Below are positions 17,671 to 25,607 of a DNA stretch of 64,000 nucleotides, piece by piece; position 1 is the first letter of the stretch; every line of letters begins with the position of its first letter. Both the position numbers and the translations under genes were made by a program. Source of the DNA: Aeromonas bivalvium (GTDB taxonomy: Bacteria; Pseudomonadota; Gammaproteobacteria; Enterobacterales; Aeromonadaceae). The stretch spans positions 1-64,000 of the forward strand of contig NZ_CDBT01000011.1 of NCBI RefSeq assembly GCF_000819765.1. Reading direction: 5' to 3'. The notes under the pieces are model-generated. The model was given only the letters and a program-made list of their open reading frames with translations. It was not told the origin of the DNA and ran no database searches.

Positions 17671-17728
17671 TGGGAGCGGGCATTCTAGGTAACTTCCCCT
17701 GGCATTTCAAGGCGCAAGGGTGGGTTGG

Positions 17729-18058
17729 CTAGCCGCCGACCTGCTTGACGGTGAAGCCCGCCTTCTCCAGCTCGCTGCGGATCAGGTCCCGTTTGTCACC
17801 CTGAATTTCGATCACCCCCTCCTTGAGGCCGCCGCCGGTGCCGCATTTTTTCTTGAGCAGGGTGGCGATGGACTTCTGCTGATCGGCGGGGACGCCATGG
17901 ATGCTGATGACGCCGGCGCCCTTGCGCCCCTTGGTCTCGCGGCGAATGCGCACCACACCGTCGGCGGGGAAGGGGGAGGCGCTCTGGGGACTGGCCTGTT
18001 CCTTGATGAGGCCGCCATCCGTGCTGTAAACCAGGCGGCTGTTGTTGTCTGGAGTCAT
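17729..18058 (-). CDS. yciH: YciH, SUI1/eIF1-like translation factor
   Basis: A 109-residue protein with a C-terminal SUI1 domain (GVVRIRRETKGRKG, then LLKKKCGTGGGLKEG), the bacterial relative of eukaryotic initiation factor eIF1. It is thought to affect start-codon fidelity or translation under stress. The start at 18058 gives the usual N-terminus (MTPDNNSRLVYSTDGG); a longer frame to 18103 has no signal. Divergent from feoA. Confidence 0.93.
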   Translation of the reverse strand: MTPDNNSRLVYSTDGGLIKEQASPQSASPFPADGVVRIRRETKGRKGAGVISIHGVPADQQKSIATLLKKKCGTGGGLKEGVIEIQGDKRDLIRSELEKAGFTVKQVGG

Positions 18059-18089
18059 GGTCTTTCTTTGTGGATTAGCTGAGGGGAGT

Positions 18090-18137
18090 TTGATTTTACG
18101 CAAATTAATGTTGGGGGCACAGCTTATAATCCTCCCA
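18090..18137 (+). promoter_or_regulatory. feo promoter with FNR-like box
   Basis: TATAAT at 18125-18130 is a perfect -10. There is no good -35, but TTGATTTTACGCAA at 18090-18103 matches the FNR consensus TTGAT-N4-ATCAA in eight of ten positions. It is centred near -41 from the inferred start at about 18137, the class II activator position. Anaerobic activation by FNR is inferred; a Fur site is not clear. Confidence 0.45.
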
Positions 18138-18177
18138 CTAAAAGCGAATTATTCTTGTTTAACCTCAGGAGCCCGTC

Positions 18178-18405
18178 ATGGTACTCACGCAGTTGTCGCC
18201 GGGGCAGAGTGCTCGCATCACAAACATGAACCAGCTTGAGCGCAGCTTGCGACGCAAGCTGATGGTGATGGGCCTGTTGCCCCAGGCCGAGATCCTCTAT
18301 CTGCGGGCCGCCCCCCTCGGGGATCCGCTCCAGATCCAGTGCCAGGGGATCTGCCTCTCCATGCAAAAGAGTCTCGCCCGGCAGATAGAAGTGGAGCCGG
18401 CATGA
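18178..18405 (+). CDS. feoA: ferrous iron transport protein A
   Basis: A 75-residue SH3-like protein with the FeoA pattern (LERSLRRKLMVMGLLPQAEI, then LGDPLQIQCQG). It is a small cytoplasmic partner of FeoB in Fe2+ uptake. CAGGAG precedes the ATG. First gene of feoABC; FeoB begins 55 bases downstream. Confidence 0.96.
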   Translation: MVLTQLSPGQSARITNMNQLERSLRRKLMVMGLLPQAEILYLRAAPLGDPLQIQCQGICLSMQKSLARQIEVEPA

Positions 18406-18460
18406 AGGCCTTGTCACAACACCATCGCCCGGCCCAAGGGCACACAGAGGTGAAACCGGT

Positions 18461-20731
18461 ATGAACTACTCCCTGGTTACCGTCGGCAACCCCAACAGCG
18501 GCAAGACCTCGCTGTTCAACGCCCTCACCGGGGCCCGCCAGCAGGTGGGCAACTGGAGCGGAGTCACGGTCGACAAGAAGATGGGCGCGTTTCGGGCGGG
18601 CGATCATGAGTGCAAGCTGATGGACTTGCCCGGCATCTATAGCCTGGCCGGTGAGGATGGCAGCCTGGACGAGCAGATCGCCAGCCGCTTTGCCCTGGGC
18701 CAGCAGCCGGATCTGGTGCTCAATGTCATCGATGCCGCCAATCTGGAGCGATCCCTCTATCTGACCCTGCAACTGCGAGAGCTGGGACTGCCCATGGTGG
18801 TGGTGCTCAACAAGATGGATATCTTGCAAAAGCGGCGGGAAGTGATAGACGAAGCCCTGCTGGCCGAGGCACTGGGTTGCCCGGTTGTGGCCCTCTGTGC
18901 CCACAATCGCCAGCAGGTGGCCGCCTTCAAGCGCCAGATCCCCGCCTTGACAGGGCAGACCCAGGCGGCCTTGCTGCTCGATTATGGTCAACCCCTCGAG
19001 CAGGATCTGGCGGAGCTCGAGACCCTGCTCGCCCCCCATCACCTCAGCACCCGCGGCCGAGCCCTGCGCCTGCTGGAAGAGGATGAGGCGATGCAGGAGA
19101 CCCTGCTGCCGGGTCAAGGGGCGGCCGCCGCCAACCTGGTCGCCCGTGCGCATCAGACCCAGGATGTCGACCTGCAACTGGCCGATGTTCGCTACGGCTA
19201 CATCCATCACTGGGGGAGCCAGGTGCGCCAGCACAAGGGCAAGCTCACCCTGGCTCAGAGCGAGTGGCTGGACAGGGCGCTGCTCAACCGCTGGATTGGC
19301 ATCCCCTTCTTCCTGCTGGTGATGTACCTGATGTTCCTGTTCGCCATCAATGTGGGCAGCGCCTTCATCGACTTCTTCGACATCATGGGGGGGGCCCTGT
19401 TCGTCGATGGGGTGCACCATGTGCTGGGCCTGATCCAGGCGCCGGACTGGCTCGGCGCCATTGTGGCGGACGGCTTCGGGGTGGGCCTGCAGACCGTGGC
19501 CACCTTCATCCCGGTGATAGGTTGCCTCTATCTGTTCCTCGCCGTGCTGGAGAGTTCGGGCTATCTGGCCCGCGCCGCCTTCGTGGTGGATGCCCTGATG
19601 CGCCGCCTCGGCCTGCCGGGCAAGGCGTTCGTGCCCATGCTGATGGGCTTTGGCTGCACAGTGCCCTCTGTGATGGCGACCCGTACCCTCAATTCCGAGC
19701 GCGAACGGCTGATGACCTCGGCCATGGCGCCTTTCATGTCGTGCGGTGCCCGCCTGCCGGTCTACGCCCTGTTTGCGGTGGCGTTTTTCCCGGCTTCCGG
19801 CCAGAACCTGGTGTTTGGCCTCTACCTCATCGGCATCCTGGTGGCGGTGCTCACCGGCCTGTTGCTGCGCAGCACCCTGCTGCCGGGCAAGAGCGATGCC
19901 ATGGTGATGGAGATGCCGGACTATGAATGGCCGCGCCCTATCGATGTCGGGATCAAGACCTGGCAGAAGCTCAAGTCCTTCGTCCTTGGCGCGGGCAAGA
20001 CCATAGTGCTGGTGGTGGCCGTGCTGAGCGTGCTCAATTCCCTCGGCACCGACGGCAGCTTCGGCCATCAGGATCAGGAGAGCTCCGTGCTGAGCAAGCT
20101 GAGCCAGGCGGTGACCCCTGTGCTGCATCCCATCGGGGTGCGCGACGACAACTGGCAGGCCACGGTCGGCATCGTGACCGGCATCTTCGCCAAGGAGGCG
20201 GTGGTCGGCACCCTCAACAGCCTCTACGCAGGCGGGGCGGAGGAGGAAGAGGAGGGCACCTTCTCCCTGGTGACCAGCTTCCATGAGGCCATCGACGCCG
20301 TGGCCGCCAATCTGGCCGCCATAGATCCCGCCGATCCCATGGGGATCCAGGTCGGCGAGCTGGATGACAGACAAACCGCCGCCGCCGCCCAGGAGGTGGA
20401 CGTGTCAACCTACGGCAACATGCAGAGCCACTTCGACGGGGCCGCCGGCGCCTTCGCCTACCTGCTGTTCGTGCTGCTCTACATGCCCTGCGCCGCCGCC
20501 ATGGGCGCCCTGGTGCGGGAAACCGGTCGCCAGTGGGCCTTGCTGACCGCCGCCTGGTGCAACTACATGGCCTTCCTGTGTGCCACCCTCTTCTACCAGC
20601 TGGCCACCTTCGCCGACCATCCCGAGCAGAGCCTGCTCTGGGTGGCGAGCTATGGCCTCTCCCTGGCGCTGCTGTGGTGGGTCGGCCGTCGCCGTGGCGA
20701 CATCGCCGCTCGCAAGGTGGTGGCCCTGTGA
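18461..20731 (+). CDS. feoB: Fe(II) transporter FeoB
   Basis: A 756-residue inner-membrane ferrous iron transporter. The N-terminal G-protein domain has G1 GNPNSGKT (residues 9-16), G3 DLPG and G4 NKMD, followed by a helical GDI-like spacer. The membrane part carries Gate motifs with conserved Cys (GFGCTVPSV and APFMSCGARLPVY). It is complete at the C-terminus. GAGGTGAAACCGGT precedes the ATG. Central gene of the feoABC operon. Confidence 0.97.
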   Translation: MNYSLVTVGNPNSGKTSLFNALTGARQQVGNWSGVTVDKKMGAFRAGDHECKLMDLPGIYSLAGEDGSLDEQIASRFALGQQPDLVLNVIDAANLERSLYLTLQLRELGLPMVVVLNKMDILQKRREVIDEALLAEALGCPVVALCAHNRQQVAAFKRQIPALTGQTQAALLLDYGQPLEQDLAELETLLAPHHLSTRGRALRLLEEDEAMQETLLPGQGAAAANLVARAHQTQDVDLQLADVRYGYIHHWGSQVRQHKGKLTLAQSEWLDRALLNRWIGIPFFLLVMYLMFLFAINVGSAFIDFFDIMGGALFVDGVHHVLGLIQAPDWLGAIVADGFGVGLQTVATFIPVIGCLYLFLAVLESSGYLARAAFVVDALMRRLGLPGKAFVPMLMGFGCTVPSVMATRTLNSERERLMTSAMAPFMSCGARLPVYALFAVAFFPASGQNLVFGLYLIGILVAVLTGLLLRSTLLPGKSDAMVMEMPDYEWPRPIDVGIKTWQKLKSFVLGAGKTIVLVVAVLSVLNSLGTDGSFGHQDQESSVLSKLSQAVTPVLHPIGVRDDNWQATVGIVTGIFAKEAVVGTLNSLYAGGAEEEEEGTFSLVTSFHEAIDAVAANLAAIDPADPMGIQVGELDDRQTAAAAQEVDVSTYGNMQSHFDGAAGAFAYLLFVLLYMPCAAAMGALVRETGRQWALLTAAWCNYMAFLCATLFYQLATFADHPEQSLLWVASYGLSLALLWWVGRRRGDIAARKVVAL

Positions 20732-20765
20732 CGGTGGCGAAGGTATATCAAGAGGAGATAGCACC

Positions 20766-21008
20766 ATGATATTGCGGGAGCTGGGGGCCTATCTGGCCGA
20801 GCGAGGCAGGGTGAGCCGGCGGGATCTGGCCCGCCACTTCCACACCTCGGAGGACGCCGTCGAGGCCATGCTGGGGGTCTGGATGCGCAAGGGCCGGGTC
20901 GCCAAGCGGGAGAGCCAGGTGTGCGGCGGCGGTTGCTGCGGCAAGAGCCAGGAGGTGATGTTCGAGTGGTGCGAACCCGGCCGGATAGGGCTGGTGCAGC
21001 GCGGCTGA
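20766..21008 (+). CDS. feoC: FeoC-like winged-helix protein
   Basis: An 80-residue protein: winged-helix N-terminus (LGAYLAERGRVSRRDLARHF) and a Cys cluster (CGGGCCGKS), the region in FeoC that binds an iron-sulfur cluster. It probably controls FeoB stability or activity. The start at 20766 follows AGAGGAGATAGCACC, 34 bases after the feoB stop. A strong terminator closes the operon. Confidence 0.92.
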   Translation: MILRELGAYLAERGRVSRRDLARHFHTSEDAVEAMLGVWMRKGRVAKRESQVCGGGCCGKSQEVMFEWCEPGRIGLVQRG

Positions 21009-21020
21009 ACGGCAACAAAC

Positions 21021-21047
21021 AGGGAACCCTCGGGTTCCCTTTTTTTG
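21021..21047 (+). terminator. rho-independent terminator of feoABC
   Basis: Stem AGGGAACCC / GGGTTCCCT followed by seven T residues, 12 bases after the feoC stop. Confidence 0.95.
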
Positions 21048-21066
21048 CCGTGATGAGCCGGGACGC

Positions 21067-22206
21067 CTAGAAGGGATCCCCCCCCTGGTCCCTGGTGGGT
21101 TCCAGGCTCCAGCCGCTGGCATCGCTGCTGGCGGCAATCTGACCCTTGTCGCGCCAGAGTTTTATCTTGAGGCGCAGGTTGGTCTGGGAATCGGCGTTTT
21201 TCACCGCCTCTTCATCCTCGATCACCCCTTCCACCACCAGATCGAACAGGGCTTCGTCGAAGGTGATCATGCCAAGGGCCCGGGACTTCTCCATCACCTC
21301 CTTGAGGCCGCCAAACTCGCCGCGCTTGATGAGGTCGCGAATGGTGTGGGTGCCGAGCATCACCTCCACCGCCGCCCGGCGCCCGCCGTCCGTGGTCTTC
21401 ACCAGCCGCTGGGAGACGAAAGCCTTGAGGTTGTTGCCCAGGTCGTTGAGCAGCTGGGGCCTGCGCTCCTCGGGGAAGAAGTTGATGATACGATCCAGCG
21501 CCTGGTTGGCGTTGTTGGCGTGCAGGGTGGAGATGGCCAGGTGACCCGTCTCGGCGAAGGCCAGGGCATGCTCCATGGTCTCCCGGTCGCGGATTTCACC
21601 GATGAGGATGACGTCCGGCGCCTGGCGCAGGGTATTTTTCAGGGCGGCATGGAAGCTGCGGGTGTCCACCCCCACTTCCCGCTGGTTGATGATGCTCTTC
21701 TGGTGGCGATGGACGAACTCCACCGGATCCTCGATGGTGATGATGTGGCCGCCGCTGTTGCGGTTGCGATGGTCGATGAGGGCCGCGAGCGAGGTGGACT
21801 TGCCAGAGCCGGTGCCGCCGACGAACAGCACCAGACCGCGTTTTTCCATGATGGTGTCGAGCAGCACGGGGGGAAGCTTCAAGTCCTCGAAGCGGGGGAT
21901 CTCTGTCTTGATATTGCGCGCCACCAGGGAGACCTCGTTGCGCTGCTTGAAGATGTTGACCCGAAAGCGGCCAATCTGGGGCAGGGAGATGGCGAGGTTC
22001 ATCTCCAGCTCCTTGTCGAACTGCTGGCGCTGCTCCTCGTCCATGATGTCGGCGGCGATGGTGGCCACTTCCCCCGGCGCGAGGGGGGTGTCGGTGAGGG
22101 TGCGCAGCGCCCCCTGAAACTTGGCGCAAGGGGGGGCGCCGGTGGAAAGATAGAGGTCGGAGCCATCCTGGCTCGCCAGTATGGTCAGCATCGCTTGCAG
22201 CTCCAT
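21067..22206 (-). CDS. pilU: type IV pilus retraction ATPase, PilU type
   Basis: A 379-residue PilT/PilU-family hexameric ATPase. It has Walker A GGTGSGKST (130-138), the Asp box (HIITIEDPVEFVH), Walker B (DVILIGEIRDRETM) and the His box (TGHLAISTLHANNA). The N-terminus (LASQDGSDLYLSTGAPP) and the extended C-terminal tail fit PilU better than PilT. It supports pilus retraction at the inner-membrane base. pilT is not adjacent here. Confidence 0.9.
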   Translation of the reverse strand: MELQAMLTILASQDGSDLYLSTGAPPCAKFQGALRTLTDTPLAPGEVATIAADIMDEEQRQQFDKELEMNLAISLPQIGRFRVNIFKQRNEVSLVARNIKTEIPRFEDLKLPPVLLDTIMEKRGLVLFVGGTGSGKSTSLAALIDHRNRNSGGHIITIEDPVEFVHRHQKSIINQREVGVDTRSFHAALKNTLRQAPDVILIGEIRDRETMEHALAFAETGHLAISTLHANNANQALDRIINFFPEERRPQLLNDLGNNLKAFVSQRLVKTTDGGRRAAVEVMLGTHTIRDLIKRGEFGGLKEVMEKSRALGMITFDEALFDLVVEGVIEDEEAVKNADSQTNLRLKIKLWRDKGQIAASSDASGWSLEPTRDQGGDPF

Positions 22207-22254
22207 GATGGGCCTCGTTTTATGGTGAACAGGGAATGGAGAAGAGTGTACCCC

Positions 22255-22611
22255 TTATCCGCCGACCAGTTTCTCGCGAAACACAAAAAACACCGCCCCC
22301 ATGATGCACAGGGCCGCCCAGAGGTAGTCCCACTTCAGCTCCTCTTTGAGGTAGAAGACGGCGAAGGGGACGAAGACGGTGAGGGTGATCACCTCCTGCA
22401 CTATCTTGAGCTGTGCCACCGTCATGACGGTGTGGCCGATGCGGTTGGCGGGCACCTGCAACAGGTACTCGAACAGGGCGATACCCCAGCTCACCAGGGC
22501 GGCGATGATCCAGGGCTTGTGGTTCATCTCCTTGAGGTGGGCATACCAGGCGAAGGTCATGAAGACGTTGCTGCACACCAGCAGGCCCACGCTGACGAAA
22601 ATGGGGTTCAT
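22255..22611 (-). CDS. DUF486 (DMT-family) small membrane protein
   Basis: A 118-residue protein with four predicted helices and the DUF486 pattern: TFAWYAHLKEMNHKPW, LFEYLLQVPANRIGH, then VFYLKEELKWDY. It resembles half of a drug/metabolite-transporter repeat; substrate unknown. AAGGAG precedes the ATG. Unusually, its start codon overlaps the stop of a 19-codon micro-ORF (ATGA overlap) that belongs to a tandem-repeat array upstream, so its translation is probably coupled to those leaders. Confidence 0.88.
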   Translation of the reverse strand: MNPIFVSVGLLVCSNVFMTFAWYAHLKEMNHKPWIIAALVSWGIALFEYLLQVPANRIGHTVMTVAQLKIVQEVITLTVFVPFAVFYLKEELKWDYLWAALCIMGAVFFVFREKLVGG

Positions 22612-22667
22612 GCTTGACTCCTTGTGGCAAGGGGAAAGGGATCCGGGTTAGTGAAAGCGCGAGTCAT
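22608..22667 (-). CDS. micro-ORF 19 aa, coupled to the DUF486 gene
   Basis: Encodes MTRAFTNPDPFPLATRSQA. ATG at 22667 has AAGGAGTCGCGG directly upstream. Its TGA overlaps the ATG of the DUF486 gene by the ATGA arrangement. It is one unit of the 56-bp tandem repeat. Whether the peptide itself matters is unknown; the signal and spacing look functional. Confidence 0.45.
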   Translation of the reverse strand: MTRAFTNPDPFPLATRSQA

Positions 22668-22795
22668 CCGCGACTCCTTGTGGCAAGGGGAAAGGGATTG
22701 GGGTCAGTGAAAGCGCGTGTCATCAGCGACGCCTCGTGGCAAGGGGAAAGGGATCCGGGTGAGGGGAAAAAGGGTGTCATGAGCGGCTCCTTGGT
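22616..22795. repeat. 56-bp tandem repeat, three copies and a fragment
   Basis: Copies start at 22616, 22672 and 22728, with a degenerate fourth start near 22785. Each unit carries, on the minus strand, a purine-rich ribosome binding site, an ATG and the run CCCTTTCCCCTTGCCAC. Copy 3 has diverged most. The unit length is not a multiple of three, which creates successive ATGA stop/start overlaps. Confidence 0.9.
22664..22780 (-). CDS. micro-ORF 38 aa made of two repeat units
   Basis: ATG at 22780 follows AAGGAGCCGCTC; the frame crosses two repeat units and has a second in-frame ATG at codon 20 with its own GAGGCG. The second half (MTRAFTDPNPFPLATRSRG) is nearly the same as the next micro-ORF. 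Its TGA overlaps that ORF's ATG (ATGA). Candidate leader peptide of the DUF486 gene. Confidence 0.4.
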   Translation of the reverse strand: MTPFFPSPGSLSPCHEASLMTRAFTDPNPFPLATRSRG

Positions 22796-22886
22796 CGAAG
22801 GCTGCTGTTATATCTCAGTCAAACCGTATCCAGAACCCCTTCTTCAAGGTATTTTTAGCCGACCGAGACCAGGAGGAAAACAGGGA

Positions 22887-23639
22887 ATGTTCAAGTGGAG
22901 CTGGCTGTCCATCGTCCTGTTGTGGAGCTGTCTGGCGAGGGGGGGAGAGGGGCAGGATATCCGCCTGACGGTGGCCACCGATGTCTGGCCGCCATTTCGC
23001 ATCTTGCAGGCCGATGGCCGTTTTACCGGGCTGGATATGGATATCCTGGCCGCCTTGCAGGCGCGCACCGGCATCCGTCTTGTCGTGCAGCGCTACCCCT
23101 GGGGACGGGCGCTGCACCGGATGCAGAGCGGTCAGGTCGATCTCATGATAGGGCTCGCGCGCACCGGGGATCGCGCCGCCTATATCGACTATCTGCAACC
23201 GGCCTACTACCAGTGTCGCCCCGCCTTCTATGGCGAACCCCTGCTCGCCAGCCAGATCCGCCGCTATCAGGACCTGCTGCCCCATGAGGTGGGGTATGTG
23301 TTCAAGTCCGTCTATTTCTCCCCCTTCGATGAGGACGCCAGGCTCGACAAGCATGGGGTGGCCACCGAGGGGCAGCTGCTGGGCATGATGGCGCGGGGCT
23401 ATCTGCCGCTGATGATAGGCACGGACTGCCAGGTCGATTATGCCCTGAGCCGCGCCAATCCGGCCGGTCTTATCAAGACCCACTATCGCCCGGATCAGGC
23501 GGTCACCCTCTACCTTGGCATGAGCAAGCAGTCACCGGGCCAGGCGCACAAGGCGCGACTGGAGCAGGCCCTGGCCGAGCTGGTGAGCAGCGGCGAGGTG
23601 GAGCGGCTGGCGGCGCACTACCGCCCCGCCAGCCCCTGA
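22887..23639 (+). CDS. periplasmic substrate-binding protein, SBP_bac_3 type
   Basis: A 250-residue protein with a short signal peptide (WSWLSIVLLWSCLARG) and a type 3 binding-protein fold (LTVATDVWPPFRILQADGRFTG, LDMDILAALQARTGI). No transporter genes of the amino-acid type adjoin it; the downstream btuCD pair belongs to another family. Ligand unknown. AGGAGG lies upstream of the chosen start at 22887; the longer upstream frame runs through the tandem repeat and is not protein-like. Confidence 0.8.
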   Translation: MFKWSWLSIVLLWSCLARGGEGQDIRLTVATDVWPPFRILQADGRFTGLDMDILAALQARTGIRLVVQRYPWGRALHRMQSGQVDLMIGLARTGDRAAYIDYLQPAYYQCRPAFYGEPLLASQIRRYQDLLPHEVGYVFKSVYFSPFDEDARLDKHGVATEGQLLGMMARGYLPLMIGTDCQVDYALSRANPAGLIKTHYRPDQAVTLYLGMSKQSPGQAHKARLEQALAELVSSGEVERLAAHYRPASP

Positions 23640-23688
23640 GCCCGGCCGCCGGGCACGGCCCCCTCTCCTGACCCGGCGCCTTGACCAT

Positions 23689-24765
23689 ATGACCCCCTCC
23701 CTTGCTATCATTGGCCCCTTCTCATCTCGACCCAAGGGTCTTTGCTCGGGACATGCCTTGTTCACCACACTGATCGCCCGCCAGCGCCGCCTGCAGCGCC
23801 GCCTGCTGCTCGGCCTGCTCTGCCTGACCCTGCTTCTGCTGCTGCTCTCCTTGAGTGTCGGCGCCTTCATGGTGCTGCCCTGGCAGCCCCTTGGCCCCCT
23901 GGAGCAGCAGATCCTGCTGGAGCTGCGCCTGCCCCGGGCCCTGCTCGCCCTGCTGGCGGGGGCGGCTCTGGCCTGCGGCGGCGCCGTGTTGCAGATCATG
24001 CTGCACAACCCGGTGGCCGAGCCCGGCCTGCTCGGCGTCTCAAGCGGAGCCGGATTGGCCGCCATGGTGGCCATGGCCCTGGCCAGGGGAGCCGACATGG
24101 CGCTGCCGGGTTGGGCCCTCTCCCTGGCCGCCTTCGCCGGTGCCCTGCTGGTGACTCTCTTGCTGCTGCTGGCCGCCCGCCGCGCCCATCTGGGCAGCGC
24201 CCGTCTGCTGCTGCTGGGGGTGGCCATCGGCATCCTCACCAATGCGGCCATGACCTGGCTGATGTATTTCGCCGACGACGGCTCGGTGCGCGAATTCATG
24301 TTCTGGATGATGGGCAGTCTGGCCTATGGCAGTCAGCAATTTGGCTGGTGGTGGCTGATCATGCCCCTGACCCTGCTCTGGCTCATCCGCCAGGGACGGG
24401 GGCTGCAACAGCTGCTGCTGGGGGAGTCCCAGGCCAGATTGATGGGGCTGGACGTGCAGCGGCTGCGGGTGCGGCTGGTGCTGGCGGTCTGCCTGCTCAC
24501 CGGGCTGGCGGTGGCCCTGTGCGGTGTCATCGGCTTCGTCGGTCTGGTGGTGCCCCATCTGCTGCGCCTGTGCGGGGTGAGCGATCAGCGCTTCTTGCTG
24601 CCCGCCTCGGCCCTGGGGGGCGGCGCCCTGCTGCTGGGGGCGGATCTTTGCGCCCGCACCCTGCTGGCGGCGGGAGAGTTGCCCATCGGGGTGGTGACCG
24701 CCTCGGTGGGGGCTCCCCTGTTTATCTATCTCCTGCTCAGGCAATCCCATGACCAGCCCCATTGA
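23689..24765 (+). CDS. btuC: vitamin B12 ABC transporter permease
   Basis: A FecCD-family permease of up to 358 residues with about ten membrane helices. RLPRALLALLAGAALACGGAVLQ and NPVAEPGLLGVSSGAGLA match BtuC closely; ATP-binding-coupling segments LMGLDVQRLR and GFVGLVVPHLLRLC follow. With BtuD it imports cobalamin across the inner membrane. The annotated ATG at 23689 gives an unusually long N-terminus with no clear ribosome site; a TTG at 23758 with GGGA upstream would align better with the family. It overlaps btuD by 17 bases. btuF is not visible nearby. Confidence 0.88.
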   Translation: MTPSLAIIGPFSSRPKGLCSGHALFTTLIARQRRLQRRLLLGLLCLTLLLLLLSLSVGAFMVLPWQPLGPLEQQILLELRLPRALLALLAGAALACGGAVLQIMLHNPVAEPGLLGVSSGAGLAAMVAMALARGADMALPGWALSLAAFAGALLVTLLLLLAARRAHLGSARLLLLGVAIGILTNAAMTWLMYFADDGSVREFMFWMMGSLAYGSQQFGWWWLIMPLTLLWLIRQGRGLQQLLLGESQARLMGLDVQRLRVRLVLAVCLLTGLAVALCGVIGFVGLVVPHLLRLCGVSDQRFLLPASALGGGALLLGADLCARTLLAAGELPIGVVTASVGAPLFIYLLLRQSHDQPH

Positions 24766-25528
24766 TGACAAGGCGCGGCTCTGCGCCCGTGATCTGAGCC
24801 TGGCCCAGCGCCTGGCACCCCTCGACCTGAGCTGGTCTGGGGGCCAGCTGGTGGCGCTGCTGGGCCCGAACGGCAGCGGCAAATCGACCCTGCTCGCCTC
24901 CCTGGCCGGCCTGCTGCCCGCCCGCGGCCAGGTGCTGCTGGAGGAAGAGGAGATCGCCACCCTGAGCCTAGAGGCGTTGGCGGCGCGCCGCGCCATGCTG
25001 CCCCAGCGTCAGCCCCATCTGTTTCATACCCCCGTCTTCGCCGTGCTGGCCCTGGGGCTGGGGGGGCGCGACCCCGGGAGTCCGGCGGCCAGGGCCGCCA
25101 TGGCGACTCTCTGTCAGGCCCTGGAGCTCGATGCGCTGCTGGCCCGGGATTTCAGTCGCCTCTCCGGCGGGGAGCAGCAGCGGGTGCTGATCGCCCGTAC
25201 CCTGCTCCAGGTGTGGCCCGGCCTCAATCCGGCGGGGCGTCTGCTGCTGCTGGATGAACCTTTGGCCGGGCTGGATCTGCACCATCAGCTGGCGCTGCTG
25301 CGGCTGCTCAAGTCGGTCAGCCGTCAGGGGCTGCTGGTGGTGATGGCCATCCACGACATCAATCTGGCCATCGACTGGGCGGATCGCATGCTCTGTCTGC
25401 AAGGGGGCAAGCTGGTGTGCGAGGGGGGCGTCGACAGCATCGACGAGGCGCTGCTCGAGCGGGTGTTCCAGATCAAGACGACGCGGATCGAGGCGGGCGG
25501 CCGTACCTGGTTTATGCCCAGTTTGTAG
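24749..25528 (+). CDS. btuD: vitamin B12 ABC transporter ATPase
   Basis: A 259-residue ABC ATPase: Walker A GPNGSGKST, Q-loop in LPQRQPHLF, signature LSGGEQQRV, Walker B LLLLDEPLAGLD and switch His in AIHDINLA. It pairs with the overlapping BtuC permease. The N-terminus is compact as in BtuD. Followed by a bidirectional terminator. Confidence 0.9.
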   Translation: MTSPIDDKARLCARDLSLAQRLAPLDLSWSGGQLVALLGPNGSGKSTLLASLAGLLPARGQVLLEEEEIATLSLEALAARRAMLPQRQPHLFHTPVFAVLALGLGGRDPGSPAARAAMATLCQALELDALLARDFSRLSGGEQQRVLIARTLLQVWPGLNPAGRLLLLDEPLAGLDLHHQLALLRLLKSVSRQGLLVVMAIHDINLAIDWADRMLCLQGGKLVCEGGVDSIDEALLERVFQIKTTRIEAGGRTWFMPSL

Positions 25529-25561
25529 GAGCGGGGCGCAGCGTAATCGGCCGCCCAAGAA

Positions 25562-25594
25562 AAAGGGGCCAGTATCGAACATACTGGCCCCTTT
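25562..25594. terminator. bidirectional terminator between btuD and aroH
   Basis: Perfect 11-bp stem GGGGCCAGTAT / ATACTGGCCCC with loop CGAAC, flanked by A-run and T-run. It serves two convergent genes. Confidence 0.9.
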
Positions 25595-25607
25595 GCTTAT
25601 TGGCTGT

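Noticed and set aside
22616-22795. CRISPR-like tandem repeats
   Set aside because: The repeat is contiguous with no spacers and contains translation signals.
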